Notes: generated by a model not told the origin, from the sequence alone. A DNA stretch of 64,000 bases from Fistularia commersonii (GCA_037954325.1 JBBMNZ010000007.1:13927001-13991000); one strand, 5' to 3'; shown: positions 34,975 to 47,811, counted from the first letter of the stretch. Numbers and translations are program-made.

Positions 34975-35425
34975 ACCCATAGAAATACACACATTACATC
35001 ACAACCCAATCGTTGTCTCTGTTTTCATGGACCTCTCTGATTAGCCGTGTGACGGCCCCGGTGTGTTCCAAGTTGCCAGGTGCTTTAGAGATCCTCTGTA
35101 ATGGTGGGTCAATATAGTTGCTCCTGAGGAGAAACTCTGTCAATCTTTGTTAGACAATGCTGAAAAACACCTTCCTCTCAACAATCGAGAGTGAGATAGT
35201 TCAAAACTGGTTGATGTTTCTTGAATTCTCCTCTCTGGTGATCCATTCTCCCTCAGCACACCTCCACTGGTCAGCAAATATCCCCCTTTCCAAATCACCT
35301 TCAAGATCTTCCACAGGTACCGTATAAGCTCTGGGCAGACGCCTCCCGCATCTCACCAGGTACAGGACCTGTGCACTGTACCTAATTCGTCCTCTCCAAA
35401 CATTTCATTCTGGTCTGATGGATTT
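34975..35425 (-). mobile_element. RLE-type LINE, reverse transcriptase fragment
   Basis: The minus strand reads LWKILKVIWKGD-like, then RKVFFSIV, a stop, QRLTEFLLRSNYID, and further on PGNLEHTGAVTRLIREVHEN. This is the fingers/palm region of the same non-LTR family as the longer copy at 39.3-41.3 kb, which has the matching LEHTG..T-LIRE segment in degraded form. Stops interrupt the frame and the rest of the polyprotein is absent. Confidence 0.65.
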
Positions 35426-36949
35426 TTAGGCCCCGATGTGTTCTCTCACAGCTTTCCGCAAATACATGTCACGTTTGTTGTCTATCCGTTTGCATGGGTC
35501 GTCAACCTTTGGTCCGTCCGACTGGAGATCTCATCCTCCCCCCTATCCGTATCTCCTGGGGTTATCACTCTGTCGGGTTTCCGTAGCTTGATTGTGTTCT
35601 CTCTCACGAAAGATAGAGTTCGGGCTGCTAAACCTACTGTCCCGGTTGCCGTCTTTCCATGCAGTCAACTGTCTCCAGTAGTCGACCGAACTGTTCTTCA
35701 ATCAAAGAAACTAAGCCCAGCTGCAGTAATCAGATTTGACAATGATCGACCATGATCTGGATGACCTTCATAGAAGCAATGCTCAGATTGTATGGCACCT
35801 TTATAAAACTAAAGAGTCAGGTTAATGTTTGGCAGTGTTCTCATAAATATACTTAAAAAGGCCACATTTTTGACTGTAGTATTCCTGACAAAATGAGTTA
35901 TAGAATTTCTCAGTCACCTAAGAAAGATTTTTTTTTTTAAATGTGTTGCAACAAATGTTCTTTATATTCCTTTTCTAATCCACTTGTGCTTGAGGTTCTC
36001 TTCAAACAACCACTGCAAGGCAGAACATTTGGAAATAGTTTAGGGGAAAGCAAAATGCTACGATAAAAATCCAATTTCTAGTGTTGAGAAGATACAAAAT
36101 GAATTCTCTGTTTGGGCAAAAGATGACCTTGAAAGACCTGTCAGACTTTTAGATTGCATTAGGAATAAAATGATGCAAGCATGAAAGAACATTGCAGCCC
36201 CAGGAAAATGCTCAGTTTGGCCAACCCATTCACACGTTGTCTCCCTTCATAACTTACTTGTTGGGTGAGGCCGAACAGAAGCCTTGAGTATTTGCCCTCT
36301 CTGTGTATTTCTTTCAACAGATGTGAACGCAGGTGGGCACAGACACACCTCAACAGGGATTTTGACGATCACTGACCAGTAATAAGTCAGTTAAAAAGCT
36401 GTACTCATCAAGAGACAAAGGGCTCTTCTCCAGGTCTCACTAAAGACAGATTAAAACAAAAATTAATATGCATTTCAGAGCTCATCCAAGCTTTTTAAAG
36501 GCTGTCCTTTCTGTTATATGTGCCTGCATTTGTGTGTGCTGCAATTTAATAAAATTTGCTGACGGGATTTCCACTGCATGATGATCATGACATCTACTTA
36601 CATTCCTTCCTTTGTTTACTGTCTTGCTCCTGCCATGGAAATGTCAAGCTAATAGGCAAAGTGAGCATTCTCCATTTTATGTTTGTTTATGGTGACGCAT
36701 CACAGCTGACTTGTTTTTCTTTCTGCTTTTTGCCATGTGAAAACAGAGGGAAAATATGTGCAAAGTTGCAACATATTCTCAAGGACATGAGAATTCATAT
36801 ACTAAGCAGTGTGAAAAATGTCACCAAGTTTGCAATCTTATGAAATGTTCCTGTTATTAAGCCTTGAAATTTGTTTGCACTTTCCAGAGCCTTACAGATG
36901 GGCTGAAGGTGAAAATTGGAGAGGGATTTCTGTCATCGCTGCTCCTCCT
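35426..36949. other. Intron sequence, nothing recognised
   Basis: A 105-codon plus-strand frame at 35438-35755 matches nothing I know. It sits just upstream, in transcriptional sense, of the LINE fragment and may be eroded LINE sequence. Confidence 0.4.
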
Positions 36950-37060
36950 AAGGCAGACTCGGGCATTTTACGGCCCGCAGGCCACATCTGGCCCGTTTTG
37001 CTTTTTTATCCGGCCTGCAAAACTATTTACAATCAATATTGAATCTAGAAACTCATTTGT
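36950..37060 (+). mobile_element. hAT-like terminal fragment
   Basis: ggcagactcgggcattttac then ggcccgcaggccacatctgg resembles the terminus and GC-rich subterminal motif of Charlie-type hAT elements. The same ccacatctggccc motif occurs, inverted, at the right end of the 0.9-2.7 kb element. I find no matching second terminus. Confidence 0.4.
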
Positions 37061-37959
37061 GTAATTTTGTATGGATGATTACATACAAAATAATGTTGGT
37101 TCATTTTCTGATCATTAATGATTTTAAAGTTAAAATAAAGTGCCAAAAATTTTTGACGCTTGCTATTAGGGATAATCCATATGCTCTGTTTCAAGTGTGC
37201 AAGTTTTCGTGCTCTGATTAAGCGTATAAGTACACTCAGGCTGCCAGAATGAATGGTTAGTGCACTGGGGGGACGCAACAGCGAAAGTCAGGGGAATATA
37301 TCCACTTAGCCATGTAGCCATCCATTTCTCCATTCACCCATCAAGGCGGACATAGATTTCCGAGGGATGTTGTTCATCGTGACAGGCCTATTGATAAGCC
37401 CAGGAGACGCCTGGAAGATTACAAGACTGTAGAGGATAGTGCGGCTGCTTGTCAGGAGGGTACAGAACAGAGGGCTTACATACTCAACAGGGTGAACACA
37501 CCTCAAAGGCATGCATGATATCCCCATGGCTACACCTAGGCGGGGAAAGGCTTTTGGAGGAAAACCAGTTGGACCAGTGGCATTTCTCTACATGTCAGGG
37601 TGCTGCTGGAGACCTTTTTTTTTATCTATGTCTCTTTTCAGGAGAAAAGCCAGATGCGTAAGAATTGATTTAATTATATCACTGACCTTTTTTTAAACGG
37701 GAAAGAAAAAGGGTGTGAAATGAATTCATTTCATGCTCTTGCTGATAAGCCATTGAGGAAAAGCACCGCATATACATTGCCTTTTGAAGACTTGGTCAGG
37801 AAAGATTTGCCCTAAATAGTGAGTAACTAGGAGTCGTTTAGTGTTGCTACATGCAATCATCCGTTTATGTCAAATGATGAAGCTTTCAGCTCAATTGACT
37901 TCCACTCTAGTAATACAATATACATATATTATGTGTATGTTTATTTTTTATTTTTTACT
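37061..37959. other. Intron sequence, nothing recognised
   Basis: I can identify no element or exon here. Confidence 0.4.
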
Positions 37960-38060
37960 ACTTTTCTGGCTTAACTGTAGACGTGAAAATAAGAACTTCA
38001 TTGTGCAGGGAAATATGTTTCTAAACTGTACATATGACAATAGGAACTTTGAATCTTGAA
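37960..38060 (+). mobile_element. Possible LINE 3' UTR tail
   Basis: aacttcattgtgcagggaaa ... ctgtacatatgacaatagga followed by actttgaatcttgaat resembles the 3' ends of fish LINEs (a TTCATTGT..GACAATAAA-type ending). No coding part is attached. Confidence 0.3.
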
Positions 38061-39290
38061 TATTAACAAAATATACACAACAATACTTTACCTGGCATAT
38101 TGACGGGAAACAATGATAATACAACATAGTATAGCTTTGCCTTTGGTTTCCTCTAGTTGTTTTTTATGCTTCACTTAATCATGTGACTTCATTTGTATTG
38201 TCATTAGAGCAGATTGTTCTTTATCTATGTCAAGGGCCGAGGCATTGATAATGTTCCGAACCCTAATCTTGACTTTAGCTACAATCTCAATGATACATGT
38301 AAAATTTCATGACCTAAAGACAGTACAGAACAGAAATAGTACACGGAAGTATATGACAATTATTCCAAATATTCAAAACTTTCACAATCTTGTTTTAGTG
38401 CTTTCAATTTTGACCGATCCTATGATCAAATAAGAACAAGCTTAAAATAATTCATTTGTATTGCACTCAAGGCTGTTCTCTCAATCAGCGTTGATTTTTG
38501 GTGTTACGGCAGTACCTCCAAGCCCGCGCTGTCATTAGTCATCCTGCTAACAGTATGGCTGAACACTATTTTTTCACCAGAAGAAGTGCAAAAAGATGCA
38601 ATCAAGGGTTTTCTTAAAACTGACATGTATTTGCTATTCATTCTTAATGACTATGGCTAATGCTTCAATGGTGAAAAAGATAGATCATCCATTTGTGTGC
38701 TGAGTATTGTTCTGCCCAAACAGATTCCCAGATGGGTTCCTTATCAGGTTAAGAACCGGTGCCATGTCAAGCTGTCAAACAGGTACACAGTGTGATTTTT
38801 TTTTTTTGCACAGTTGAGACACTTGAACAAATGTGTCTGCACACAAGCACCTGCCAAAATACACAAACCACTCTCTGTGGTAGTTTCAATGAGATGTCTC
38901 TTGGGACATGCTCAAATTGACTGCAAACATGGCATTTGCACACAAAAACAGCACAGAGTGAAAACTGTACCTGCAATTTGCTTGTTCACTTCCATATTAA
39001 TTCTTGGATTTTTCTTTTTAATTCATAAAGTGAGCAATTTAATATAAAGCTGTTATAATTGCTGTTTTTCTAATTGTAGCACAGTATCAGTAGACGATGA
39101 GTAATGTTATTACAGCTGCCCTCGGCTTTTTAATGAGTGATTGTTTGTGTTTCAGCAATCCTACCTCCAACTTTACTCATTGGGTCTAATATCAATGCAC
39201 TTGTAGTATTTTTTTCCATTCTTTTTAATGGTAGCGGGCGGTTGTTCGTTTCAGAGACATGGTTATTTAATAAATCTTGTAATGCAGAAT
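38061..39290. other. Intron sequence, nothing recognised
   Basis: I see no repeat family, RNA gene or exon. Confidence 0.45.
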
Positions 39291-41255
39291 CTTGGACACA
39301 TCATCAGTGATAGTACCTGCGTTCATGGGGGGTTTCGAGTCTTTCAACATCAGACCCCCTCACCCAGGCAACCCAACTGGGAGTGATCAGCTCCCGGCCT
39401 GTTTCCAGGAAGTGCTCACCCCCTCCTTGTCCCTCTGTGTCTACAGCGATCATGAGGCTCTCTCAGCAGCCTTTGAAGCTGAGTTGATGGCTCTCCTCTT
39501 GTGTGTACCAGTGATACCAAGGAGACTGTAGGCCTTGCAGACTGACTTCCCGGTAAAGCCTCTTCCCCTGACGTTAATGGGCAGGCATTGTCTACGCTAC
39601 CCCCATCTGCAGCAATCCTCTGCAAGATCTGTGTACGTCTCCCACTGGCTTTTCCCATTTTCTCCTCCCAGGGTACTGTCAGCATCAACATGATGACTTG
39701 CTTGGATGACTCAGAGCATAGAATGATGTCTGGCCTAAGGCAGGTTTCCATGGGAACCTCAGTTGTTTCCCCAGGTCCACCCTTAACTGCCAGTCCTTTT
39801 GTGTTCCCAGGAGACCTGTTTGGGCCTTTGGTTGGGGAGGAGGTTGTTCTTCAGCTCTTATGCATGTTATTCCACGCCTTGGTGGTTGCAAGCACTTGCT
39901 GTAGTCGATGGTAGTATTGATGGACTCAGCAACTGCCTTCAGCACCCGGTCTTGGCGCTAGCGGCCACCTCCAAGTCTGTAGGACAGCTGCTGAGGATGT
40001 ACTCCAGAGTTCCACTTCCTTGGCACAAGGGACATACTGGGGTTTTACCTTTTCCCAAAGGAAGAGGTTTGATGGGCTGGGCAGTACATTGTAGACGAAC
40101 AGGATGAGAAATCTGATGTGGAGGGGTTCAGTCCTCCACACCTCAGGCTATGAGATCTTCCTGTCCATGGCTTTTTCCCTTCTGGTCCAAGCGCCTTTTT
40201 GCCTCAACCCCTTGGATTCCCTATATTAGAGAACATCCCTTGCCCTGGGAACCAAGAACTTCTCCGTTAGGCTGTTGATTGGTAGTCAGGTTGTTGTTTT
40301 GGCCGTAGAGGGCAATGCTGCTTAGACTTCTAGGTAGCCCCAGCAGTGGAGGCGGCTGCTGATACCCACCTCTCAAACCCTTACACAGTGGAGATGGGAA
40401 ATTCATGGCCACAGAATTCTGGGCAGGATGCCATACTTGTACGCCCATGCCTTGAATTTCCCCGGGAGACCTAACTTATCGACTGTAGTCTGCCAGCACT
40501 CCAGCTGTTCATTGGCTGCCCTGATGAAAGCGGCGTCCTTCATTGAGCAGTTAAAAGTTTTCCCCAGGTTTTTCACAGGTTTCTGGGTGCCTCCTAGGGA
40601 GAAGTGGAATCAGTCAGGCGCCTTCCCTCCCTTCAGGACTAGAGACCTGGACTTCTCTGGCTTGAAGCGCAAGACTTGGTTTTGGGCCCTCTGCACTCTG
40701 GCTCGGGAGATTTGACCAGCATGTTCATAGTCAGGGCATAGAGTATCCCTGAAATGGTACATCCAGTGGTGATCCCTTTCTTTAGTCGGTGCCGCTCAGA
40801 TGTAACTGTGCCAGAGGTGAATCTCAGGTAAACTGTTAAAATAATCAATGATGACAGCTTTGTTGTCTCCTGGGACATGGTGCCTCTTCAATCCCACCTC
40901 CACTTGCTTGTGGGGTATGGAGCTATATGCATTGCTAGGTCCAGCCAAAGTACAGATAGATTTCATTTACCCTCTTGAGCCTCTCTGATCAGTTTTGTCT
41001 CCACGCCACTGTGTTCAGGGCACCCTGGTAACCCTTGGGATCCCAACCTTTTGCACAGAGGGTTTGATGTATCGGTTCTTGAGGAGGTAGTATGACTGCC
41101 AGTGGGAGAGGATCCTGAAATACTGACATGTACATTAGCGGGTCGGCACCCAGGGGCCAGCGGATGTAGCTGACGACAAACAGACAGTGGAGTGAGATGG
41201 TTATTTCCCTCAGGATTTGACATATCACAATGGATATTGACCCCACTTTTCAAAG
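39291..41255 (-). mobile_element. RLE-type non-LTR retrotransposon, 5'-truncated and frameshifted
   Basis: About 2 kb of minus-strand polyprotein in shifting frames. RT comes first: around 40878-40639 it reads RFTSGTVTSERHRLKKGITT, GCTISGILYALTMNMLVKS and PEPECRGPKTKS. Then LRSLSSIALYG-like sequence lies near 40320, and a PLHIRFLILFVYNVLPSPSN segment near 40110. The C-terminal restriction-like endonuclease part has LRPDIIL...SSKQVIML and MLTVPWEEKM near 39740-39650, the RPD...D/E pattern of R2/R4-type elements. The 3' end near 39291 reads, on the plus strand, ggacacatcatcagtgatag. The absence of an AP endonuclease, together with this motif, puts it in the RLE group; the exact clade (R4, Rex6 or Hero-like) is uncertain. 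Multiple stops make it a dead copy. Confidence 0.75.
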
Positions 41256-41432
41256 TTTGTCAATTGTGTTTGTGTCACATTGTTGTTTTCAAATAATTTA
41301 ATAAAACCCGCACATATTTTTCTTTAGCTTATGTATTTTTTTCTGCACAGTTGAGAGTGATATACAAGCTCTCATATTTTCCAACTGTGTCCAATAGGAT
41401 TTCCATATAAATGACTTTAAACAATATATATA

Positions 41433-41662
41433 CAGTGGGGAGAACAAGTATTTGATACACTGCTAATTTTTCTGCTTTTCCCACTTACAAAGCATGTAGA
41501 GGTCTGTAATTTTTATCATAGGTACTCTTCAATTGTGAGTGACAGAATCTAAAATAAAAATCCAGAAAATAGTGAATGAATTAATTAATTTGCATTTTAT
41601 TGCTTTGTAAGTGGGAAAAGCAGAAAAATCAGCAGTGTATCAAATACTTGTTATCCCCCTTG
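41433..41662. mobile_element. Palindromic Tc1-like MITE with TA target duplication
   Basis: A 230-bp element with 62-bp terminal inverted repeats at 41433-41494 and 41601-41662. The left starts cagtggggagaacaagtatt and the right, reversed, starts caagggggataacaagtatt; the repeats differ at only a few positions. TA dinucleotides flank it at 41431-41432 and 41663-41664, the Tc1/mariner target. The roughly 106-bp centre has no coding capacity. The same terminus occurs on the Tc1 copy at 8457, so a related autonomous Tc1 probably moved it. Confidence 0.9.
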
Positions 41663-41879
41663 TATTTATGTATCTTTTTTGTGATTCCACTAGTACTCCT
41701 TGTTCATAGAAGACTGAAGGTAATGTTGCTTAAAAATATACTGATGGATGAGAAATCAGAGAAAAACCCTTGGAAATATTAGGCAAACTGTATCACGCCT
41801 CCACATGTAAAAAGCAGCCTTCTTGCTTGTATAAAAATGTTGAGCACGATCATTTATACTCAATTTTGGTTCAAGTTGT

Positions 41880-42345
41880 CAGGAGAAAAAATGTCTCAGG
41901 GACTTTAATATGCTGTTAAGCTGGCAAGTGTTTCACAAAGAGCAGTCACTGAGTAGGTGTGTTGGACAGTCATCTTTAAAGGGTGAGAGAAGGGCCCCAA
42001 TGATTGACAGATACCGTGAGGGGGTACAGTTACTCTGTTATGCAATCAGGAAGAATTTTCAGGCTTGGATAAAGGGGTCGCTGTAAATCAATACATGATG
42101 TTCCGAGTGATCATCCTAACCTAATAATAAAACATCGCTTTCCTCATGGGAATGATGTCTGCCAAGATGAAAATGCCTCCATCAACTTAACATGAGAGGT
42201 CACCGTTCTATGAAAGTGATGTCAATCTCAGTCACCAAATCTAAACATCGTTTGATGTCTCTGGAGGACTGTGAACCAATTCATTTGATAAACTGTCCAA
42301 CATCACCATCAAAACAACAAATGAAGGCATATTGATATTTGGGGT
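41880..42345 (+). mobile_element. Decayed Tc1-like transposase fragment
   Basis: One plus-strand frame near 42096-42194 reads DVPSDHPNLIIKHRFPHGND then VCQDENASINL, matching the region around the second catalytic Asp of Tc1-like transposases (FQDDNAPIH type). About 50 bases on, QSPNLNIV then a TGA replaces the QSPDLNPIEHLW block, so the catalytic Glu is lost. No terminal repeats are recognised. It is not the same family as the adjacent MITE. Confidence 0.6.
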
Positions 42346-44006
42346 GGTCAGTAGATATATAACATAAGGATATGCCATAAGCAACTTTGCAATTGATTAC
42401 TCTTAAAGATCAGCTAGAATTTCCATTAAAACAAGCAGTGAATTACTAATACAATCAGCCTAATATCCTGCTTATAACCAAGATGTTTGCCAAGCAGCCA
42501 AATATTACCCTACCCCAATCAAGGTGTGTAAAAGTGCATAATTTCATTTATTTATTCATCTAATTTCATTGATTTAGATTTTATTATGTTCGAGTAAAGC
42601 TCCATACATTTGCAAAGCCAATCATCTTTCTACATGAAATTCTTTTTATTTCCCTTTTTATTGTCTCGCCCCTCTACCTTGTTTTTTTTAACAATTTTAT
42701 GTACACATATTCTCAAATTCTAATAGCCAAGACATGAACAAAAAAAAAGCACATCTATTTTACAATTTCAAAGTATGTGTAATGCAAGATAATGGAATTC
42801 TAATACTCACAGTGCAAATCCTCTTTACGAAGTCCATGAAAATACTATAGATGAATATAAGCCTAAATCTCAAATGGATTCTCTTGACTCAGTGTGTGGC
42901 TTAATGGTGGGCTTGTGATTTATTATGTTTACCTGACCTTTAAAAACACTATATTGAAGACTCATAGTGTGATATACGAGTCCTATCGTTGCTTGTTTGT
43001 TAAGTAAGGCAAAGGACATATTTATGCAATAAAGAGAATCGGATCTTCATCATAACACCTTGATGTGTGTTTATTAGGGCAAAAGTACAGATGACTATCA
43101 TTAAAATTTATAATAAAAGTTTTCTAATTGGTCCAAAAAAACAGTTTAGAAGCTCAACAATATCCAATATTCCTGCTTCTTGTGAACTCCAACGTTTTCA
43201 GCATGTCTTTGGCCAGCACATGGATGAGTGATCACATTAATTTTTCATGTCTCCAGTAAGACAGGAACTCCAACCTTGCACTAGATATAACTTTAAACAC
43301 TCTGGACAGGGTTATGTCCGGGTTGTCGAATCCAATGTTCTGCATATTTGCATGTAGGTGGCTGCTGATGGAAAAATGTGATGTCAGTACGTTCATAGTT
43401 TTCACAGAATTTATATCCTCCTCTAAACCAACAATGGCCGGGATTTTTAATGGACTCTCAGGATCAGTTGGTATTTAGTAAAAAAGTTACATTTTCAACT
43501 CACTAAAGCACTCTTCATTTTTAGAGTGTGCAGGGGAGCCTGTGGTGGCCTGCAGGGAAAATTTTTGTATGATCCTTGTTTGTGTGAAAGTGAAAGTAAA
43601 AAGAAAATACACTTGTGGGGATTTTTAATTTCCTTTTTCGAAAACAATTCTTTAAAACAGCTTGAAAAGAGGAAATGACTGCCCAGTCCTATTTAGCAGA
43701 AGTTTGAGGACATTTTGAAGGAATTGCTGGAGATCAGAAATAGGAGTATGGCCTGAATGCTAGATCAAGTCATTGGATTTTCTGTTTTAGTGCAGAGAAG
43801 ATAGGAAAAAACACTAACACGGTGACACGGTGAGTTGTTGCAAACCTCTGTTATATGTCTGGCAACGGAATCCTTCCTTCACAACAACAGTGCTAGAATG
43901 ACACCCTCTGTCATTTATAAAAGTGAGACGTATGCCCATATACGTCCATGTTGTGATTCATTACTATTTGCTGGGACCTCAATCTGCTAGTGGAAACCGC
44001 TTCTTA
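42346..44006. other. Intron sequence, nothing recognised
   Basis: AT-rich, with no named element. Confidence 0.45.
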
Positions 44007-45137
44007 CACTTTGTGCTCAATTATTAGGCAGCTGATTATTTAGACCATATCATGATTTTATTCATAATTTCCAACTCCAAGCTATATAGACTTGAACGCT
44101 TATCGGATTGAATGGATATCAGATGATGTGTATTTGTGTAACAGGGGAAGATGTGGCCTAAGGAGGTCAATGCCCTATATCAAGGTGAGGATATCTATTA
44201 GGCAGATTCATCTCTTCAGGAAAAAATGGGCCAAAAAAGAGATTTAACTGATTCTTAAAAGTCAAAAATAGCAAAAAGTCTGTCAGAAGGTTGCAGCACC
44301 CTTGAAATATTTAAGATATTAGGGCATGATCACTGAACAATCAAATTTTTTGTTGCAAATAGTCACAGGGTTGCAAGAAGGGTGTCAAGCAGAAAAGACG
44401 CAAATTAACCGACAAAGATTTGAGAAGATTCAAACATGAAGCTACCAGGAACCCATTATCCTCAAGTGCTGCCATATTCAACAACTGCAACCTACCTGGA
44501 GTGTCAAGAAATACAAGGTGTTCAGTTCTCAGAGACATGGCCAAGGCAAGAAAGGCTGAAACCCGACCACCTCTGAATAAGACACATAAGTTGAAATGTC
44601 AAGAATGGGCCACGGAATATCTGAAGACAGATTTTTCAAAGGTTTTGTGGACTAATGAGATGAAAGTGAATCTTGACGGACCAGATGGATGGGCCCGTGG
44701 TTGGATCAGTAACAGACAGTGCTCCACAGGTGGAGGTGGGGGTACTGGTATGGGCAGGTATTATTAAAGATGAGCTAGTTGGATCTTTTCAAGTTGAAAA
44801 TTGACTCAAAATCAACCCTCAGACCTGCTGCCAAATTATAGAAATATCTATTTCTAAATTGAGTTTTTTTTATTATTCTCACTTTGGCAGGTGAAAATAA
44901 ATAGTGAGATGGGAAAATCATTGTTTTTCATTTAGTTGCATTATAATTGTGTACACTAATAGTTGTCTAATAATGGTGTACATAGATATTTTCTTAAGAA
45001 AGCCAAAACCTCACTTTTACTTCTTAAATGTTCAGGTTTGAGTGTTTAAAATTTTTGATTGACCAAGAGTACTGTAGTTGTACAAAAACAAAATGAATCC
45101 TCAAAAATACAGCTTGCCTAAAATTGTGAGCACAGTG
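44007..45137 (+). mobile_element. Tc1/mariner-like transposon with degenerate TIRs and dead transposase
   Basis: The left end cactttgtgctcaattatta pairs with a right end whose reverse complement is cactgtgctcacaattttag, both leading into TTAGGCA. A TA precedes the left end (44005-44006). A subterminal ttgtctaataatggtgtaca lies near 44965. The transposase frame at 44420-44767 has a helix-turn-helix part (FNNCNLPGVSRNTRCSVLRD) and VLWTNEMKVNLDGPDGWARG. In the family this block reads VLWTDEM, so the first catalytic Asp is now Asn. Everything after GRYY, including the other two catalytic residues, is deleted. The element is inactive. Confidence 0.75.
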
Positions 45138-47777
45138 TTTGGTGGCTGAAATCCTCCTTTTGTCACTTGTTTGTTTCGGCAATCTTCCTTTACTACATTT
45201 CTGTCATCCGACTCCAACCTGTTTCCTTGTTCCTACTTTACGTCTACTGTGTGTTCTAATGTCTATGGAAACAATCAGTTTGCTTGATGGGAAGCTTTAG
45301 TGTGATTAGTGAAAACATTAATTAACGCAAACAAGGATACAAACAGAGTAGAACGGTGTCAATAGTGGAAACCAGTATCTGAAAGATTCAACCTGAGCAT
45401 TCCGCTGGTTACATACTGATGTCTGGACATTAAAGTATCTTATCACCTGCACTGGTATGATCCTGGCTGACATGGAAAGGCCACGGAATGTAAATATTGC
45501 TGCAAGCTGCTGATCAAAATGCTGATTTGGTTAATAAAGAGTTTTTCAAAATTCACCTTTTTTTGCCCCTTAAGAAATTTACTGTAAAAATGTAAAATGT
45601 CCCCCTGAGCAATGCAAGAGCTACAGCACACAAAGAATGTGTGTGTGTGTGTTTGGGAGGGCGGGTTGTCCATGCAGCAGTGATGCAACTTGGTGGACTT
45701 GTTTTAAGCTTAAACAAAAAGCAGGAATAATTGCACTACAACTAAGTAGTATACTCAATACCTAATGGTAGGGGAAGGAGACTCGGGTTTAATGAGACTG
45801 GTTCTGACAGTTCATTGCAATGTTAGAATTCTGCATTATACCTGGCCCTGCCTCTCGCTACAAAGAATTGGCTGAATCATCATGTTTTGTGAACTTTGTG
45901 ATCAGGGCATTGGTATTCAGATCCACCCTGCCACGCCAGTCACGTTGCTTGTTTTCATATCAGATCTTTGTTTTAAACATTTCCAAACAGCATTGTGCTC
46001 AAAAGCAACACACCTTTCAAAATGTTAAGAAAAGGGAGTTTGTGGCTTTGTGGGTCTCACTCTGGGAGGCTTCCAGTTTGTCTGAAAACTTATTGTAGCT
46101 GTATCGAGCTGGATTTCATTTTCCAGCTGCAGCAAGTGACCTCTTATCACTGCTTTCACTTTGATGCCTATTGTAATAGCTTCGCAAAGACATGGGAAGA
46201 ATCCCAGCATCCCATTACCCCGACCTGCATTCAATTTACGTCAGCTCATCCTGAAATGCTATCAGCAACACGCTACATGTTGTACTTTTTTTTTTTGTGT
46301 TGAAACCTGTTTCTATCTGAGAAGGAAAGCAAAAATTAAGAAAAACCCTCTGAGAAGCTGTACGATTTATAGCCTTCCCATCTTCTCCTAGCCATTTCCA
46401 AATGGAAGTAAAAAATACTTTGCATCTGATTAGACAATGTTCAGATGTTAAAATATGTGAATAGTGAACAAGACAGGATACTCCCAGAGAAGCTATTTAA
46501 TTATGTACTCTGTAATAATGAAGAGTCAGATAATGACTTGGATCAGAAAGTAAAGTGCAAATCATTTGAAATATAATGTTAACATCCACACATTCTAAAA
46601 TATAATGTCTTCTGTTAATCATTTCTGTTAATTTTAACATTTTATCAATTAATTGAAGTCTACCTTTCATATTCAAATATATATTTGATATTGAGTTTAA
46701 ATTTACCATGGGGCCCCTTTCAAAGATATCCATGTAAAGATTTCATAAAAAGAATAAAAAGCCACCCAAGGCATTTATTCCTATATTTGTTACAATTTTA
46801 ACCATATAGTAAATCCAGGTACAAAATAGTGGCACACGTTCTTTGAATAAAATTCCCCTCAAGCAGAAAACACACACAAACAAAGTTTCCCGTGAGCCTA
46901 TGAGCATTACATTTGTCTTGGTATAAATATCCATACAAGAACATCCTGACAAAGGTTGACCATACCAAAGAACACATTTTTCTTCTGGCAGCTCTGACTA
47001 ATGCAGACCTGTCTGAAAAGACCACGAATGAGCTCAATATTGACTTGAGATATGTCCCTTTTACATGTTGTATTTACCTTTATATCGTTAATGTTGGAAA
47101 AAAAATCAAACGAGTGTCATTCCAAGGTAGAGTTTCTTTGATTCGAATAGTGTCCGAGTTAATTGAATCAAACCATGAACTGATAATAGATTAGATTGAT
47201 GGTTCCTGCAGACTTTCATTTGGTGCCCTGCGTTTTCTCAGCCCCTTAGATAGTTAGCTGCTGGCGAGACATCTGACCGCTTTTTCCCCTCCGTCATCCT
47301 CCTGTAGCAGAAAACTCCTTCTTTCATCCGAACGTTTATTTCAGAGTATTTCTATTATTGGGCTGTCCTGCATTCATCTGTCAGTGGATGCATCGTGATA
47401 TGAGGTGGCAGGCCGCAGAGCCACTGAAGCGGTCATGCTCGAAGTGCTTTCTATCCCCATTTACCCTTTTCTTTCTTCTCTTTTCTCTGCTATCATCCCT
47501 AGTTTTGATTTTTTTTTTTTTCCTTTGCCTCTGTCTTCTGCCCATCTGCCTTTACTTCCGTAGTCCACACAAACACAATGCACACGTGCGGATTGGACGG
47601 TCTCGCGCTAACACTGTGGCTCTCTAAGGTAAGGTATGTCTGCAATGAACCACTTGCCCTGGAGTCAAAGAGCAGAATGCTCAAGCATTTCCTGTGCAGA
47701 GGGGAACAGAATTTCCTTTTTTTACTCATATCCCTTAATGTATGCTTACATTGGGCTTACATAGCTGGAAATAAAAG
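45138..47777. other. Intron sequence, nothing recognised
   Basis: I can identify no repeat family or exon. Minor TG (45639-45651) and T (47511-47521) runs only. Confidence 0.45.
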
Positions 47778-47811
47778 GTGTGTGTGTGTGTGTGTGTGTG
47801 TCTGTGTGTGG
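47778..47811. repeat. (GT)n microsatellite
   Basis: About 34 bp of GT with a tctg interruption at the end. Confidence 0.93.

Noticed and set aside
35438..35755. 105-codon plus-strand frame
   Set aside because: No domain was recognised. It lies next to an RLE LINE fragment on the opposite strand and is probably its shadow.
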